Assembly: GCA_002412555.1 (NCBI GenBank)
Contig: DHVH01000141.1
Coordinates: 1 to 20,601 of the forward strand
Direction of reading: 5' to 3'
DNA: 20,601 nt
Origin: Marinilabiliaceae bacterium UBA5213
Lineage (GTDB): Bacteria; Bacteroidota; Bacteroidia; Bacteroidales; Marinilabiliaceae
Shown here: piece by piece, positions 8,534 through 15,221 of the stretch
Layout of the letters: each line of letters begins with the position of its first letter
How positions within the stretch are numbered: position 1 is the stretch's first letter
Translations under genes and position numbers: made by a program
Notes under the pieces: generated by a model
Databases searched by the model: none
Told to the model about the DNA's origin: nothing
The model's input: the letters and a program-made list of their open reading frames with translations, nothing else

Positions 8534-9772
8534 CTATCGCAGGACTTTTGGGTAACAAAGGATTTGCTTTTTGACCGTTTTTCCGAGCACTGACAAATCC
8601 AGCATGTCTGAAGCATTGGCGATGTCTTTGACGGTGTTATCGCGACAAAGAATGTTGATTTTATCATCGATGATGCTGTAAGTGTTATTGGAGATAGTGG
8701 ATGTAAATACAAAAAAGGCAGCTTCGTCAACATCCTTTAAGTCAAAGGTTTTTTGTAATTGCGTTTGGAGGGTTGCAATTCTGTTTTTCTCAAAAGGCGC
8801 GTCTTGTATTTCAATGGCCAAAAGGTTACGGTTCAGCAGACCATCTGCCAGAACAGACAACACCTTGTCGGGGTGCGTAACCCATGATTTGAGGGCTGTC
8901 ATGATGTCGCTGTCATCCAGTAAGGCAAAGTGATCTAAGACTTTTGGGTCATTTCTGAATTGTTCCATCGAAGGTTGATGGTTTAAGAAGTAGGCCAAAT
9001 GCCCGGGTATTTGCATGGTTCGAGGATCGCCGGCCAGCTGCCGGGCCCTTCTAAGTATGTTGATCAGCATTTTTTCGGCCACAAGGGCCGTCTTGTGCAG
9101 ATACACCTGCCAATACATCAGTCGGCGCGCAATCAAAAATTTCTCTATCGAATAGATGCCTTTTTCTTCTACCACCAGTTGATCGTTGGCCACACTGAGC
9201 ATTTTGATGATGCGGTCGGAGCTCACCACACCTTCTGATACACCGGTGTAAAAGCTGTCGCGTCGCAAGTAATCCAGCCGGTCCATGTCGAGCTGACTGC
9301 TCACCAGTTGATGCAAAAATTTTTTTGGATAGCGGTTGGTGAAGATTTCGATGGCCATAGACAAACGACCATCCATTTGTTCGTTCAACCGTTCCATAAA
9401 CAGAAGGGAAATTTCTTCGTGGTCTATGCCCTGAACCAGGGTGGATTCCAGGACGTGGGAAAAAGGGCCGTGCCCCAAATCGTGCATCAAAATGGCTGCA
9501 TGCACGGCCTCTGACTCTTCGGGGGTGATAACGTGCCCCTTTTGTCGCAGGGTTTCAACGGCCTCGCTCATCAGGTGCATGCATCCAATGGTGTGTTGAA
9601 AGCGCGTGTGGGTGGCGCCCGGGTAGACGAGGGCCGTCATGCCCAGTTGCTTGATCCATCTGAGGCGCTGTAAATAGGGGTGTTCGATTAAGTCGAATAT
9701 CAGTTCGCCGGGAATGGAGATGAAGCCGTGCACCGGGTCGTTGATGATTTTCTTTTTATTAGTGGTTTTCAA
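8534..9772 (-). CDS. HD-domain phosphohydrolase (dNTPase/SAMHD1-like family)
   Basis: This 412-residue cytosolic protein carries a metal-dependent HD phosphohydrolase domain (about 10-200) and a helical C-terminal half. HTRFQHT gives R57 and H60, the paired H97-D98 lie in LMHDLGHGPFSH, and D162 lies in QLDMDRLDYLRRD. This is the arrangement of the SAMHD1/dGTPase-like group (compare B. subtilis YdhJ), whose characterised members remove triphosphate from dNTPs; substrate here is not proved. The start is TTG: no in-frame ATG occurs between the upstream stop and residue 44, and family members begin shortly before the INDPVHGFI segment, which is at residue 10 here. A -7 box lies 20 bases upstream. 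HD gene then lpxD then lpxC-fabZ is, as I recall, a common Bacteroidota order, although this copy has its own terminator. Confidence 0.9.
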   Translation of the reverse strand: MKTTNKKKIINDPVHGFISIPGELIFDLIEHPYLQRLRWIKQLGMTALVYPGATHTRFQHTIGCMHLMSEAVETLRQKGHVITPEESEAVHAAILMHDLGHGPFSHVLESTLVQGIDHEEISLLFMERLNEQMDGRLSMAIEIFTNRYPKKFLHQLVSSQLDMDRLDYLRRDSFYTGVSEGVVSSDRIIKMLSVANDQLVVEEKGIYSIEKFLIARRLMYWQVYLHKTALVAEKMLINILRRARQLAGDPRTMQIPGHLAYFLNHQPSMEQFRNDPKVLDHFALLDDSDIMTALKSWVTHPDKVLSVLADGLLNRNLLAIEIQDAPFEKNRIATLQTQLQKTFDLKDVDEAAFFVFTSTISNNTYSIIDDKINILCRDNTVKDIANASDMLDLSVLGKTVKKQILCYPKVLR

Positions 9773-9792
9773 TGCGGAATGGTTTGTAGGTG

Positions 9793-9800
9793 CAAATATA
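9793..9800 (-). promoter_or_regulatory. Candidate -7 box TATATTTG for the HD-domain gene
   Basis: The - strand reads TATATTTG, an exact TAnnTTTG match, ending 20 bases before the TTG start of the HD gene. The position supports that TTG as the true start. No perfect -33 TTG is seen. Confidence 0.5.
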
Positions 9801-9828
9801 GGAGTTATGGATGAGAGATGCTAAATAG

Positions 9829-9922
9829 AGGTCATTAGGTCGAGAGGTCGAGAGGTTAAGAGGCGAAGTGCAGCTTAGTCCCGCGAAGCGGGATCGAGAG
9901 GTTGTTAGGTTGGAGGGATAAG
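9829..9922. repeat. Degenerate 8-base tandem repeats around a perfect 6-bp hairpin
   Basis: Five contiguous octamers fill 9829-9868: AGGTCATT, AGGTCGAG, AGGTCGAG, AGGTTAAG, AGGCGAAG. After a 10-base spacer there is a perfect hairpin TCCCGC-GAA-GCGGGA (9879-9893), then TCGAG and three more octamers at 9899-9922: AGGTTGTT, AGGTTGGA, GGGATAAG. The consensus is about AGGTYRAG. The patch is purine-rich on the + strand and unlike the neighbouring DNA. It sits between the HD promoter and the terminator of the SPFH operon. Its role is unknown; a dispersed intergenic repeat family is one possibility. Confidence 0.6.
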
Positions 9923-9926
9923 TTAT

Positions 9927-9956
9927 AAAAAAGGCCGTCGGGGAGGACGGCCTTTT
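9927..9956 (-). terminator. Strong intrinsic terminator of the XpaC/TelA/SPFH operon
   Basis: A perfect 11-bp stem (AAAAGGCCGTC at 9929-9939 with GACGGCCTTTT at 9946-9956) closes a 6-base loop. On the - strand it ends in six T (9932-9927). It lies 21 bases after the stop of the last SPFH gene. The opposite strand also gives four T, so it could work weakly in both directions. Confidence 0.85.
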
Positions 9957-9977
9957 GGGGTTAAGTGGGATAATTTG

Positions 9978-11252
9978 TTAGTTGGAATTATCCGAAGGGG
10001 TGGTTTTGCCGTTTGTTTTCTGGGAGACGGCACCTGCTGTGGCATTGTTGATGATGTTGTTTTTCATCTCCTCGATGGCACTGGGGTGGATGGCCGAAAT
10101 GGGCTCATGCCTGCCTTCAATGCCGGTGATGACGGAGATGTTGTTCGCCGGGAAGAAATTGAGTGTTTCGGCAAATGGCCGTATCAGACTTTCAAAATTC
10201 TCGATGAGATAAATTTTGTTGCCCGACTCCGGATTTTTGCGAATGATGTCGATGGTTTCTTTCAGCTCTTCAATTTCCCCTTCCGCTTTCCCCAAAAAGG
10301 AGAAGGTCTTTTGCTTGGCCTGCAGAATCATGCGCTCTTTTTCGGCCATGGCAGGTGTGACAATCTCGGCCTGGTATTTATGCTGAAGCATTTCAAGCTT
10401 TTGCTTTTCGGCTTCAATTTCTGAAAGCAGCGCGGCCTCTTGGGCTTTCATATCCTGCAGCACTTTTTCAATACCCACTTTTTCGAGCTGCTTCTCAGTC
10501 ATGATGCGCACCTTGGTTTCAGCCACCAACTGCTCATAGTTGTTGTCGATGTTGCGAACCCCAACTTCAGCCGTCCGTGCCTCTTCCTGTTCCACGGCAT
10601 TGGCTCTGGATTCGGCAATGGCTTTGCGGGCTTTAGTTTCGGCATTGACGGTTTGCACCCTTTTGAGTAAGGCTATGTACAAATCCGGTTCAGCCACGCC
10701 TTTCAAGCGGTGGTCGTCCACGTCGGCAATGTTCATGGTGGTAATTTCCAGCCCAATATTCTCCAAATCACTCTTGCAGACATTGATCATTTTAGCCACC
10801 AGCGTGTCCTTGTCCTGCATCACCTGAACCGGTGTCATGGTGGCGATGGAGTCGCGCAAATGGCCTTCAATAATGTTGCTGGCCAATGATTTCAGTTCCT
10901 CTTCCCGGTCAATCATGTGCAGGATGCGGATGGCGGCCAGACTGCGGCCGGCCTGGTTAGAGGCAATGGCAAAACTGACTGTAGCCTTGACATTTAGTGG
11001 AACAACACCTTCAGCAATGGCCGAGTCTACCACCACTTCAATGGTGTGGGGGGTCAGGTCCATTTTGGCAAAGCGGTGCAGCAAGGGAATGGTAAAAATA
11101 CGACCTCCACTGATCATTTGAAAACCTTTTTTGCCGCTCACGCCCGATATAATACCCAATTCGTTACCACCAACAATGCGCATGTTCGAAATTACCTGCA
11201 CAAAAAGGGTAAGAATGATGAGTCCTAAAAATACACTTACAAATACGATCAT
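9978..11252 (-). CDS. SPFH/flotillin-like membrane protein, second of an adjacent pair
   Basis: A 424-residue SPFH (band 7) protein. An N-terminal membrane segment (about 3-22) is followed by the SPFH domain (about 25-205: MRIVGGNELGII, then VPLNVKATVSFAIA and EEELKSLASNIIEGHLR), an Ala/Glu/Lys-rich coiled coil (about 205-320) and a polar C-terminal tail. Such proteins form membrane-associated oligomers and organise membrane microdomains; a precise role here is unknown. The frame extends upstream to a GTG at 11366, but that would overlap the preceding gene by about 100 bases. The ATG at 11252 is better because AAGGAGG lies eight bases upstream and the N-terminus then begins with the membrane helix. 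It is the last gene of the operon, followed by a strong terminator. Confidence 0.88.
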   Translation of the reverse strand: MIVFVSVFLGLIILTLFVQVISNMRIVGGNELGIISGVSGKKGFQMISGGRIFTIPLLHRFAKMDLTPHTIEVVVDSAIAEGVVPLNVKATVSFAIASNQAGRSLAAIRILHMIDREEELKSLASNIIEGHLRDSIATMTPVQVMQDKDTLVAKMINVCKSDLENIGLEITTMNIADVDDHRLKGVAEPDLYIALLKRVQTVNAETKARKAIAESRANAVEQEEARTAEVGVRNIDNNYEQLVAETKVRIMTEKQLEKVGIEKVLQDMKAQEAALLSEIEAEKQKLEMLQHKYQAEIVTPAMAEKERMILQAKQKTFSFLGKAEGEIEELKETIDIIRKNPESGNKIYLIENFESLIRPFAETLNFFPANNISVITGIEGRHEPISAIHPSAIEEMKNNIINNATAGAVSQKTNGKTTPSDNSN

Positions 11253-11260
11253 TATAATTT

Positions 11261-11267
11261 CCTCCTT
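11261..11267 (-). promoter_or_regulatory. Strong Shine-Dalgarno AAGGAGG overlapping the upstream stop codon
   Basis: The - strand reads TAAGGAGG: the TAA stop of the upstream SPFH gene runs straight into a full AAGGAGG, eight bases before the ATG at 11252. It decides the start of the downstream SPFH gene and suggests translational coupling. Strong Shine-Dalgarno sequences are uncommon in Bacteroidota. Confidence 0.85.
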
Positions 11268-12585
11268 AGTTTTTAGTTGCGAAAAACTCCTTAACAGAAA
11301 TTCCGGTGGCTTTTTCAAACTCACCCAGGAAGCCCACAAATGATTCAGGACCTCTGTTGACGGCACTGCTAAAGCCTTTGTCCTTGTCCATTAGCACATA
11401 GGAATCAACGGCAATTTCGGAAGAGTGCTGTTTGAAGGCTTCATAAAGATGCGGCAGCTGTTGCTGAAGGAAAAGCACTGAGCAGCCAATTTCTTTGGAC
11501 TGTGCAATGATTTCCATTTTTTTACTCAGGATCCGGTTTTTGGCACTTTCAATAATCTTTACCGCTTCCTTGTCGCCCTGGCTCAGGATGTCCGCCGCTT
11601 CATTTTGCGCTTTTTCCTTGATCAGAATTTCGGTTTCATTTTTGAGTTGTTTCAACCCGGTATTGAGTTCTTCAATTCTTCTAAGGCCCCTGTTTTTGGC
11701 CGCTTCAATGTTGTTGCGTGCTTCGGCAATGGCCTGAACGATGCTGGCCTCGCTTTCTCTTTTGTACATCTCCAGCTTTTCCTTGGCAATGATGATCTGC
11801 TCACTGGCTTTGGCCTTGGCCAATTCAATTCTGCGATTGGCATCCGATTCTGTTTTATCAGCAATGGCCCGTAACCTGGCCTCCTCTATTTCTACATCCT
11901 GACGTTTTTCGGCCAGCGTTTTTTGAGCCAGGTTACCAATGTAATTGGAGCTGTCCCATATTTTCTGCAGGGAAACAGACACCACCTTCATGCCAAAACT
12001 GGCCAGGTCACTGTTTATGTCCACCAGCAAGGCATTTCTGAATTGGGCACGGTCGCCCTCGGCGGCCGTTTTCTCCATATCGGAGCTGTCGTCATGGTTG
12101 CTGTCCTGCATCCCAATCGCTTCCAACGGGGTGGCCTTGTTTAGGGCACCTCTAAAGTTACCTATCAGGGTCTGGCGCACCTGTTCCTGTAGTTCATCGA
12201 TGTCCTTTCCCATCAATCTTTCTACAGCTGAGTACAGCATCGAGTTGTTATCATCGTCGATGCAGACACAGGCGGTAGCATCTGCGCCCACGGTGATGCC
12301 GTTGGCCGAGTTAACGCCGTCCACTTGCACGTTGATGGGAAGTACCCTTAAATCGAGGTACTGGGCACTTTGAAAATAGGGGATGACGCTGCTGCGTCCG
12401 CGCTCAACGCTAAAACCAAAGGTTTTATCGTTTTCCTTTCTTTTCCGACCGGTAATAACCAGTAATTTGTTGGGCGGTGCCACTTTAATGAAAGCTTTTA
12501 GAATGGCCAGAAGTATGAAAAAGCATACGACTGCCAGGATTCCTTCCAAAAGCCCTCCTGTGGCTGAACTGAAAAAATTTTCCAT
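11266..12585 (-). CDS. SPFH/flotillin-like membrane protein, first of an adjacent pair
   Basis: A 439-residue SPFH-family protein with an N-terminal membrane helix (about 12-34), an SPFH domain (about 35-215, including NKLLVITGRKRK, a VNSANGITVGADATACVCID segment and QTLIGNFRGAL), a long charged coiled coil (about 220-370) and a C-terminal region ending near FFATKN. The SPFH domain contains a polar insertion about 158-180 (rich in Asp, Ser and Glu). It resembles flotillin/YqiK-type proteins more than prohibitin or HflK/C, judging by the very long Ala/Glu coiled coil. It is clearly different in sequence from the second SPFH protein, so the pair is not a recent duplication. Its ATG follows the NfeD-like stop by 31 bases; its stop overlaps the Shine-Dalgarno of the next gene. 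Confidence 0.87.
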   Translation of the reverse strand: MENFFSSATGGLLEGILAVVCFFILLAILKAFIKVAPPNKLLVITGRKRKENDKTFGFSVERGRSSVIPYFQSAQYLDLRVLPINVQVDGVNSANGITVGADATACVCIDDDNNSMLYSAVERLMGKDIDELQEQVRQTLIGNFRGALNKATPLEAIGMQDSNHDDSSDMEKTAAEGDRAQFRNALLVDINSDLASFGMKVVSVSLQKIWDSSNYIGNLAQKTLAEKRQDVEIEEARLRAIADKTESDANRRIELAKAKASEQIIIAKEKLEMYKRESEASIVQAIAEARNNIEAAKNRGLRRIEELNTGLKQLKNETEILIKEKAQNEAADILSQGDKEAVKIIESAKNRILSKKMEIIAQSKEIGCSVLFLQQQLPHLYEAFKQHSSEIAVDSYVLMDKDKGFSSAVNRGPESFVGFLGEFEKATGISVKEFFATKN

Positions 12586-12616
12586 TAAGTTGATGATTTA
12601 ATTAAAGTTAGAGTTA

Positions 12617-13294
12617 CTAGAATGCTTGTTTTTGAATATAGACCACTTCGTTGTCCACTTTGCTGATAACGATGGCATCTCCTTTTTGCACCGGTTGGTC
12701 TTTATAGGCCAGCCTGGCATAGCGTTCAAGGGTGACGGAGCCAAAGTTGATTTTGACCTTGCCCATGGCCTCGCCCTCGATCGGCAGCAGGGCTTCCCCT
12801 TTCAGGTGAAGGAGTTCCTTTTCTGAAAAACTGGAGTCCAGTTTTTTGTTCTGAATACGTTTGAAAAGTTTGAATATCAGTACAGTAATCAGTCCGACCG
12901 GCAAGCTCCATAAGAGACTGGAAAGGCGGGTCTCTCCTGTAAGCAGGGCAAACGAGCCTATGATGCCGAAGCCTGCCGAGAAATAAACCAGCGTGCGCAG
13001 GAAGCCTATAAATTTAAGAACTGTACTTGTTTTGTGTCGCCGGTAATCGATCATGTAGGATCCCTGGACTGCCGGAGATGAGTCGCTGTCCGGGTTAGCA
13101 TCTGACAGGTCGATGATGTCCGATAGACGGGTGCCATCGGCATCGTCCCCGTCATCTCCTTCTCCGTCGTCCCCATCTCCGCCATCCTCCCCATCTCCCT
13201 GAAAAGAGGAAATCGCATTGGTGAACAAATCCACTAAAATAACACCAACGCCGAAGATGCCGGTGAAAATGTAAAGGTATAAGAGTCGGTCCAT
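12617..13294 (-). CDS. NfeD/YqiJ-like membrane protein with Asp/Gly-rich loop
   Basis: A 225-residue protein with three predicted membrane helices (about 5-28, 92-113 and 118-140) and a C-terminal soluble domain (about 155-225) compatible with the OB-fold of NfeD/YqiJ proteins: FGSVTLERYARLAY, then a KGDAIVISKV segment, like the closing strands of NfeD. The loop after helix 1 (residues 33-54) consists almost only of Asp, Gly and Glu. Positive residues flanking helices 2 and 3 (DYRRHK, KRIQNKK) suggest that the loop and the C-terminal domain are cytoplasmic; this is inference. NfeD-like proteins are commonly encoded beside flotillins, as in E. coli yqiJ-yqiK, and here two SPFH genes follow. 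A TTG at 13309 would add five residues; I chose the ATG at 13294. Confidence 0.78.
   Translation of the reverse strand: MDRLLYLYIFTGIFGVGVILVDLFTNAISSFQGDGEDGGDGDDGEGDDGDDADGTRLSDIIDLSDANPDSDSSPAVQGSYMIDYRRHKTSTVLKFIGFLRTLVYFSAGFGIIGSFALLTGETRLSSLLWSLPVGLITVLIFKLFKRIQNKKLDSSFSEKELLHLKGEALLPIEGEAMGKVKINFGSVTLERYARLAYKDQPVQKGDAIVISKVDNEVVYIQKQAF
13133..13198 (-). repeat. Low-complexity Asp/Gly/Glu codon repeat inside the NfeD-like gene
   Basis: The 22 codons encode only Gly, Asp and Glu, plus one Ala, with recurring GDG, GDDG and DDG units. In DNA it is an imperfect run of GGNGAY/GAYGGN hexamers that could change length by slippage. The peptide recalls the Asp-rich calcium-binding loops of other proteins, but no canonical EF-hand can be claimed. 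Confidence 0.75.
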
Positions 13295-13347
13295 TTCTAT
13301 TGGGTTCAATTGAAGTTATGAAATTGTGTATGCTGGGTAATGTGCGT

Positions 13348-14436
13348 TTAGGCCGATTGGACTTCGTTGAGTTTCGCTTTTAGATCGTTTTCGATTTTGA
13401 GCAGTTCCCCTTCGGCCTGGGCGCGCTTGGTTTTGCCTTCTTTTTGAATGGCCAGCGTCTCTTCAATGGTGGCGATAAGGTCGTTGTTGACTTTCTTCAA
13501 AGTCTCCAATTCAACAATGCCTCTTTCATTCTCCTTGGCCGTTTCAATGGAGCCCTGCTTGAGCATCTCGGAGTTTTTGGTGAGCAGGTCGTTGGTGGTT
13601 TTGGTAATGTTCTTTTGCAGTTCAAGGGCCTTGTTCTGACGAAAGATGCTGATGGCAATGACAACCTGGTTTTTCCATAGAGGGATGGTGTTGAGAATGC
13701 TGCTCTGAATTTTTTCCACCAAAAGCTGGTCGTTGTTCTGAATCAGCCTGATTTGCGGGGCAGTCTGGATGGAGATGGTCCGACTGAGTTTCAGGTCGTG
13801 CAGCTTTTTTTCGAAACGGTGCACCATTTGCTTGTAATCGTGCAGCCTTTGTGCATCAGCCGGATCGGCGGAGGCCGCTACTGCTTTCTCAATTTCGGGC
13901 ATTTCCAGTTCATAGACCTGATTCAGCTTCATTTGTCCCGCCGCAATATACAAATCCAGCTCATTCAAATACTCATGGTTTTTTTCATAGAGGGTGTCCA
14001 GCATGGCAATGTCTTTCAGCAGTTGCATGCGGGCTTTTTCCAGTTCCTCAACAATGCGGTCAATTTGCGTGCTCACCTTTTCGTAGCGGGTGATGAAGCG
14101 TTTGACCGAGTGGACCAGTCGGCCGACCAATGGCAGACTCGCCAAAAAGCCACCGGCGCCCAGCTTGTCTACCTTCAGCTCCTTAACGCTCTGGCCCAGC
14201 GTGACCAAAGTTTCTCCAATATAGCCCGCATCTTTGGTCTTTACCTGAGTGAGAATGGACTCAGAAAAGGACGAAATATTGCTTTGGGCGCCGATGCCAT
14301 ATTGCAAAATGGATTGGGAGTCGCGAATGTCAACGTTGGTCGCTATTTGTTGTGCTTTTTCTTTCAACTCAGGTTTGAGTTGGGTAAGATTGATGACCTG
14401 AGGTGTGTTGTTCGAATAAAGATCCGGTGTAGTCAT
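13348..14436 (-). CDS. TelA/YaaN family protein (toxic anion resistance, PF05816-like)
   Basis: A 362-residue, almost wholly helical protein of the TelA family. Landmarks are an N-terminal QQIATNVDIRDSQSILQYG segment, the Gly-containing VDKLGAGGFL segment near residue 90 followed by a hydrophobic SLPLVGRLV turn, central coiled coils (about 115-220) and the family hallmark NTIPLWKNQ at 249-257. There is no signal peptide or clear membrane helix, so it is probably peripheral to the membrane. TelA was named from tellurite resistance, but its biochemical role is unclear; it recurs with XpaC and Ter proteins in stress-response clusters. The ATG is two bases after the xpaC-like stop, with GGAGGG nine bases upstream. 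The pairing matches the B. subtilis xpaC-yaaN order. Confidence 0.9.
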   Translation of the reverse strand: MTTPDLYSNNTPQVINLTQLKPELKEKAQQIATNVDIRDSQSILQYGIGAQSNISSFSESILTQVKTKDAGYIGETLVTLGQSVKELKVDKLGAGGFLASLPLVGRLVHSVKRFITRYEKVSTQIDRIVEELEKARMQLLKDIAMLDTLYEKNHEYLNELDLYIAAGQMKLNQVYELEMPEIEKAVAASADPADAQRLHDYKQMVHRFEKKLHDLKLSRTISIQTAPQIRLIQNNDQLLVEKIQSSILNTIPLWKNQVVIAISIFRQNKALELQKNITKTTNDLLTKNSEMLKQGSIETAKENERGIVELETLKKVNNDLIATIEETLAIQKEGKTKRAQAEGELLKIENDLKAKLNEVQSA

Positions 14437-14438
14437 GG

Positions 14439-15059
14439 TTATAAGCCCTCCGATTTAATGGTTTTTGCCAGTACAGTTAATTCAATATCCAAATCCATTA
14501 CGTCCTTGTCGTACAGCTTTTCTAACTGTTTTTTGAAGGCCGACTCCACCGTATGTAAAGTCCTTTCCACTTTTTCGAGGGAAGCCTTTGCAGCGGGTAT
14601 GAATGCCGTTTTGGATTGTAATTCAGTATATTTAGTGACGATGGTGCCGGTGGCATCAATGTAGTAATTCAGGAATTGTCGGGACGTCATGATCGCATCC
14701 TGTCGCAGGTTAATTTCATCCAGAATACTGTAGCCAAGGGCACAAATCTGTTGAACCTTTTGGCGCACCTCCACTTGCCGGATGGCCATAGAGGTCTGCT
14801 CTATTTCTGACAATTTATTTTTCGCAATGGCCAGTGTTGTCTCTTTTATGGAATGGGGCGCATTTTTGGAAGTTTGTCCCCATGCTTTTGAACCCAGCAG
14901 GGCATTGACGGTGAAATACAAAGCAGTGGCAACAATGGCTGAAATCATTATTGGAAATCGAAAGACACCAAATATAAGGACAAAGGAAACGCCTGCTACA
15001 ATGCCGGATATTAGGCCCTTATCGTGTGACTGCCTGTTATGATTGGATATTTTGGGCAT
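14439..15059 (-). CDS. XpaC-like protein (5-bromo-4-chloroindolyl phosphate hydrolysis family)
   Basis: A 206-residue protein with two adjacent N-terminal membrane helices (about 15-33 and 36-56) joined by a very short turn, then a long helical cytoplasmic domain (about 75-206). The topology and the QVEVRQKVQQICALGYSIL / LNYYIDATGTIVTKY segments fit the XpaC family (PF10112-like). The family name comes from an indirect colour phenotype and does not define an enzyme; I see no phosphatase active site. XpaC and TelA proteins are encoded together in many bacteria, as here. It is the first gene of the five-gene operon. No exact TAnnTTTG box lies upstream; the nearest is TATTTTAG at 15105-15112 on the - strand, with one mismatch. 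Confidence 0.82.
   Translation of the reverse strand: MPKISNHNRQSHDKGLISGIVAGVSFVLIFGVFRFPIMISAIVATALYFTVNALLGSKAWGQTSKNAPHSIKETTLAIAKNKLSEIEQTSMAIRQVEVRQKVQQICALGYSILDEINLRQDAIMTSRQFLNYYIDATGTIVTKYTELQSKTAFIPAAKASLEKVERTLHTVESAFKKQLEKLYDKDVMDLDIELTVLAKTIKSEGL
14446..14451 (-). promoter_or_regulatory. Shine-Dalgarno-like GGAGGG before telA
   Basis: GGAGGG on the - strand lies nine bases before the TelA ATG and inside the last codons of the xpaC-like gene, whose stop is two bases before that ATG. It fits coupled translation and parallels the AAGGAGG at 11261-11267 in the same operon. Confidence 0.65.
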
Positions 15060-15221
15060 TGGTATTGGGGGTGTTGGCTGTATAAACTTTATCTGATTGA
15101 GATGCTAAAATAGGGAATATTTCAGAGATAAAAGGCATAAAGGCTGCAAGTACTTTTAAAATTATTAAAAGAAATTGTTTTGAAATGCCTGTCATCTCAT
15201 GCCCAAAGGGAAAATTGGTGC

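Noticed and set aside
9879..9893. The TCCCGC-GAA-GCGGGA hairpin as a terminator
   Set aside because: There is no T tract on either side; it sits within the octamer repeats, and a clear terminator is nearby at 9927-9956.
9829..9922. CRISPR array
   Set aside because: The units are 8 bases, degenerate and contiguous, with no spacers and no cas genes nearby.
11253..11366. N-terminal extension of the second SPFH gene to a GTG at 11366
   Set aside because: It would overlap the upstream SPFH gene by about 100 bases and bury the membrane helix, while the ATG at 11252 has AAGGAGG at ideal spacing.
13753..14664. A 303-codon open frame on the + strand antisense to the telA-like and xpaC-like genes
   Set aside because: It is the reverse-strand shadow of two well-supported family members; its translation shows no domain and spans the junction of two genes.
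14439..15059. Treating the XpaC-like protein as a phosphatase because of the family name
   Set aside because: No phosphatase motif is visible; the family name reflects an indirect phenotype.
15153..15171. An AT-only palindrome (CTTTTAA / TTAAAAG) after the channel gene
   Set aside because: The stem is weak, lacks a following T run on the - strand, and is expected by chance in AT-rich spacer.
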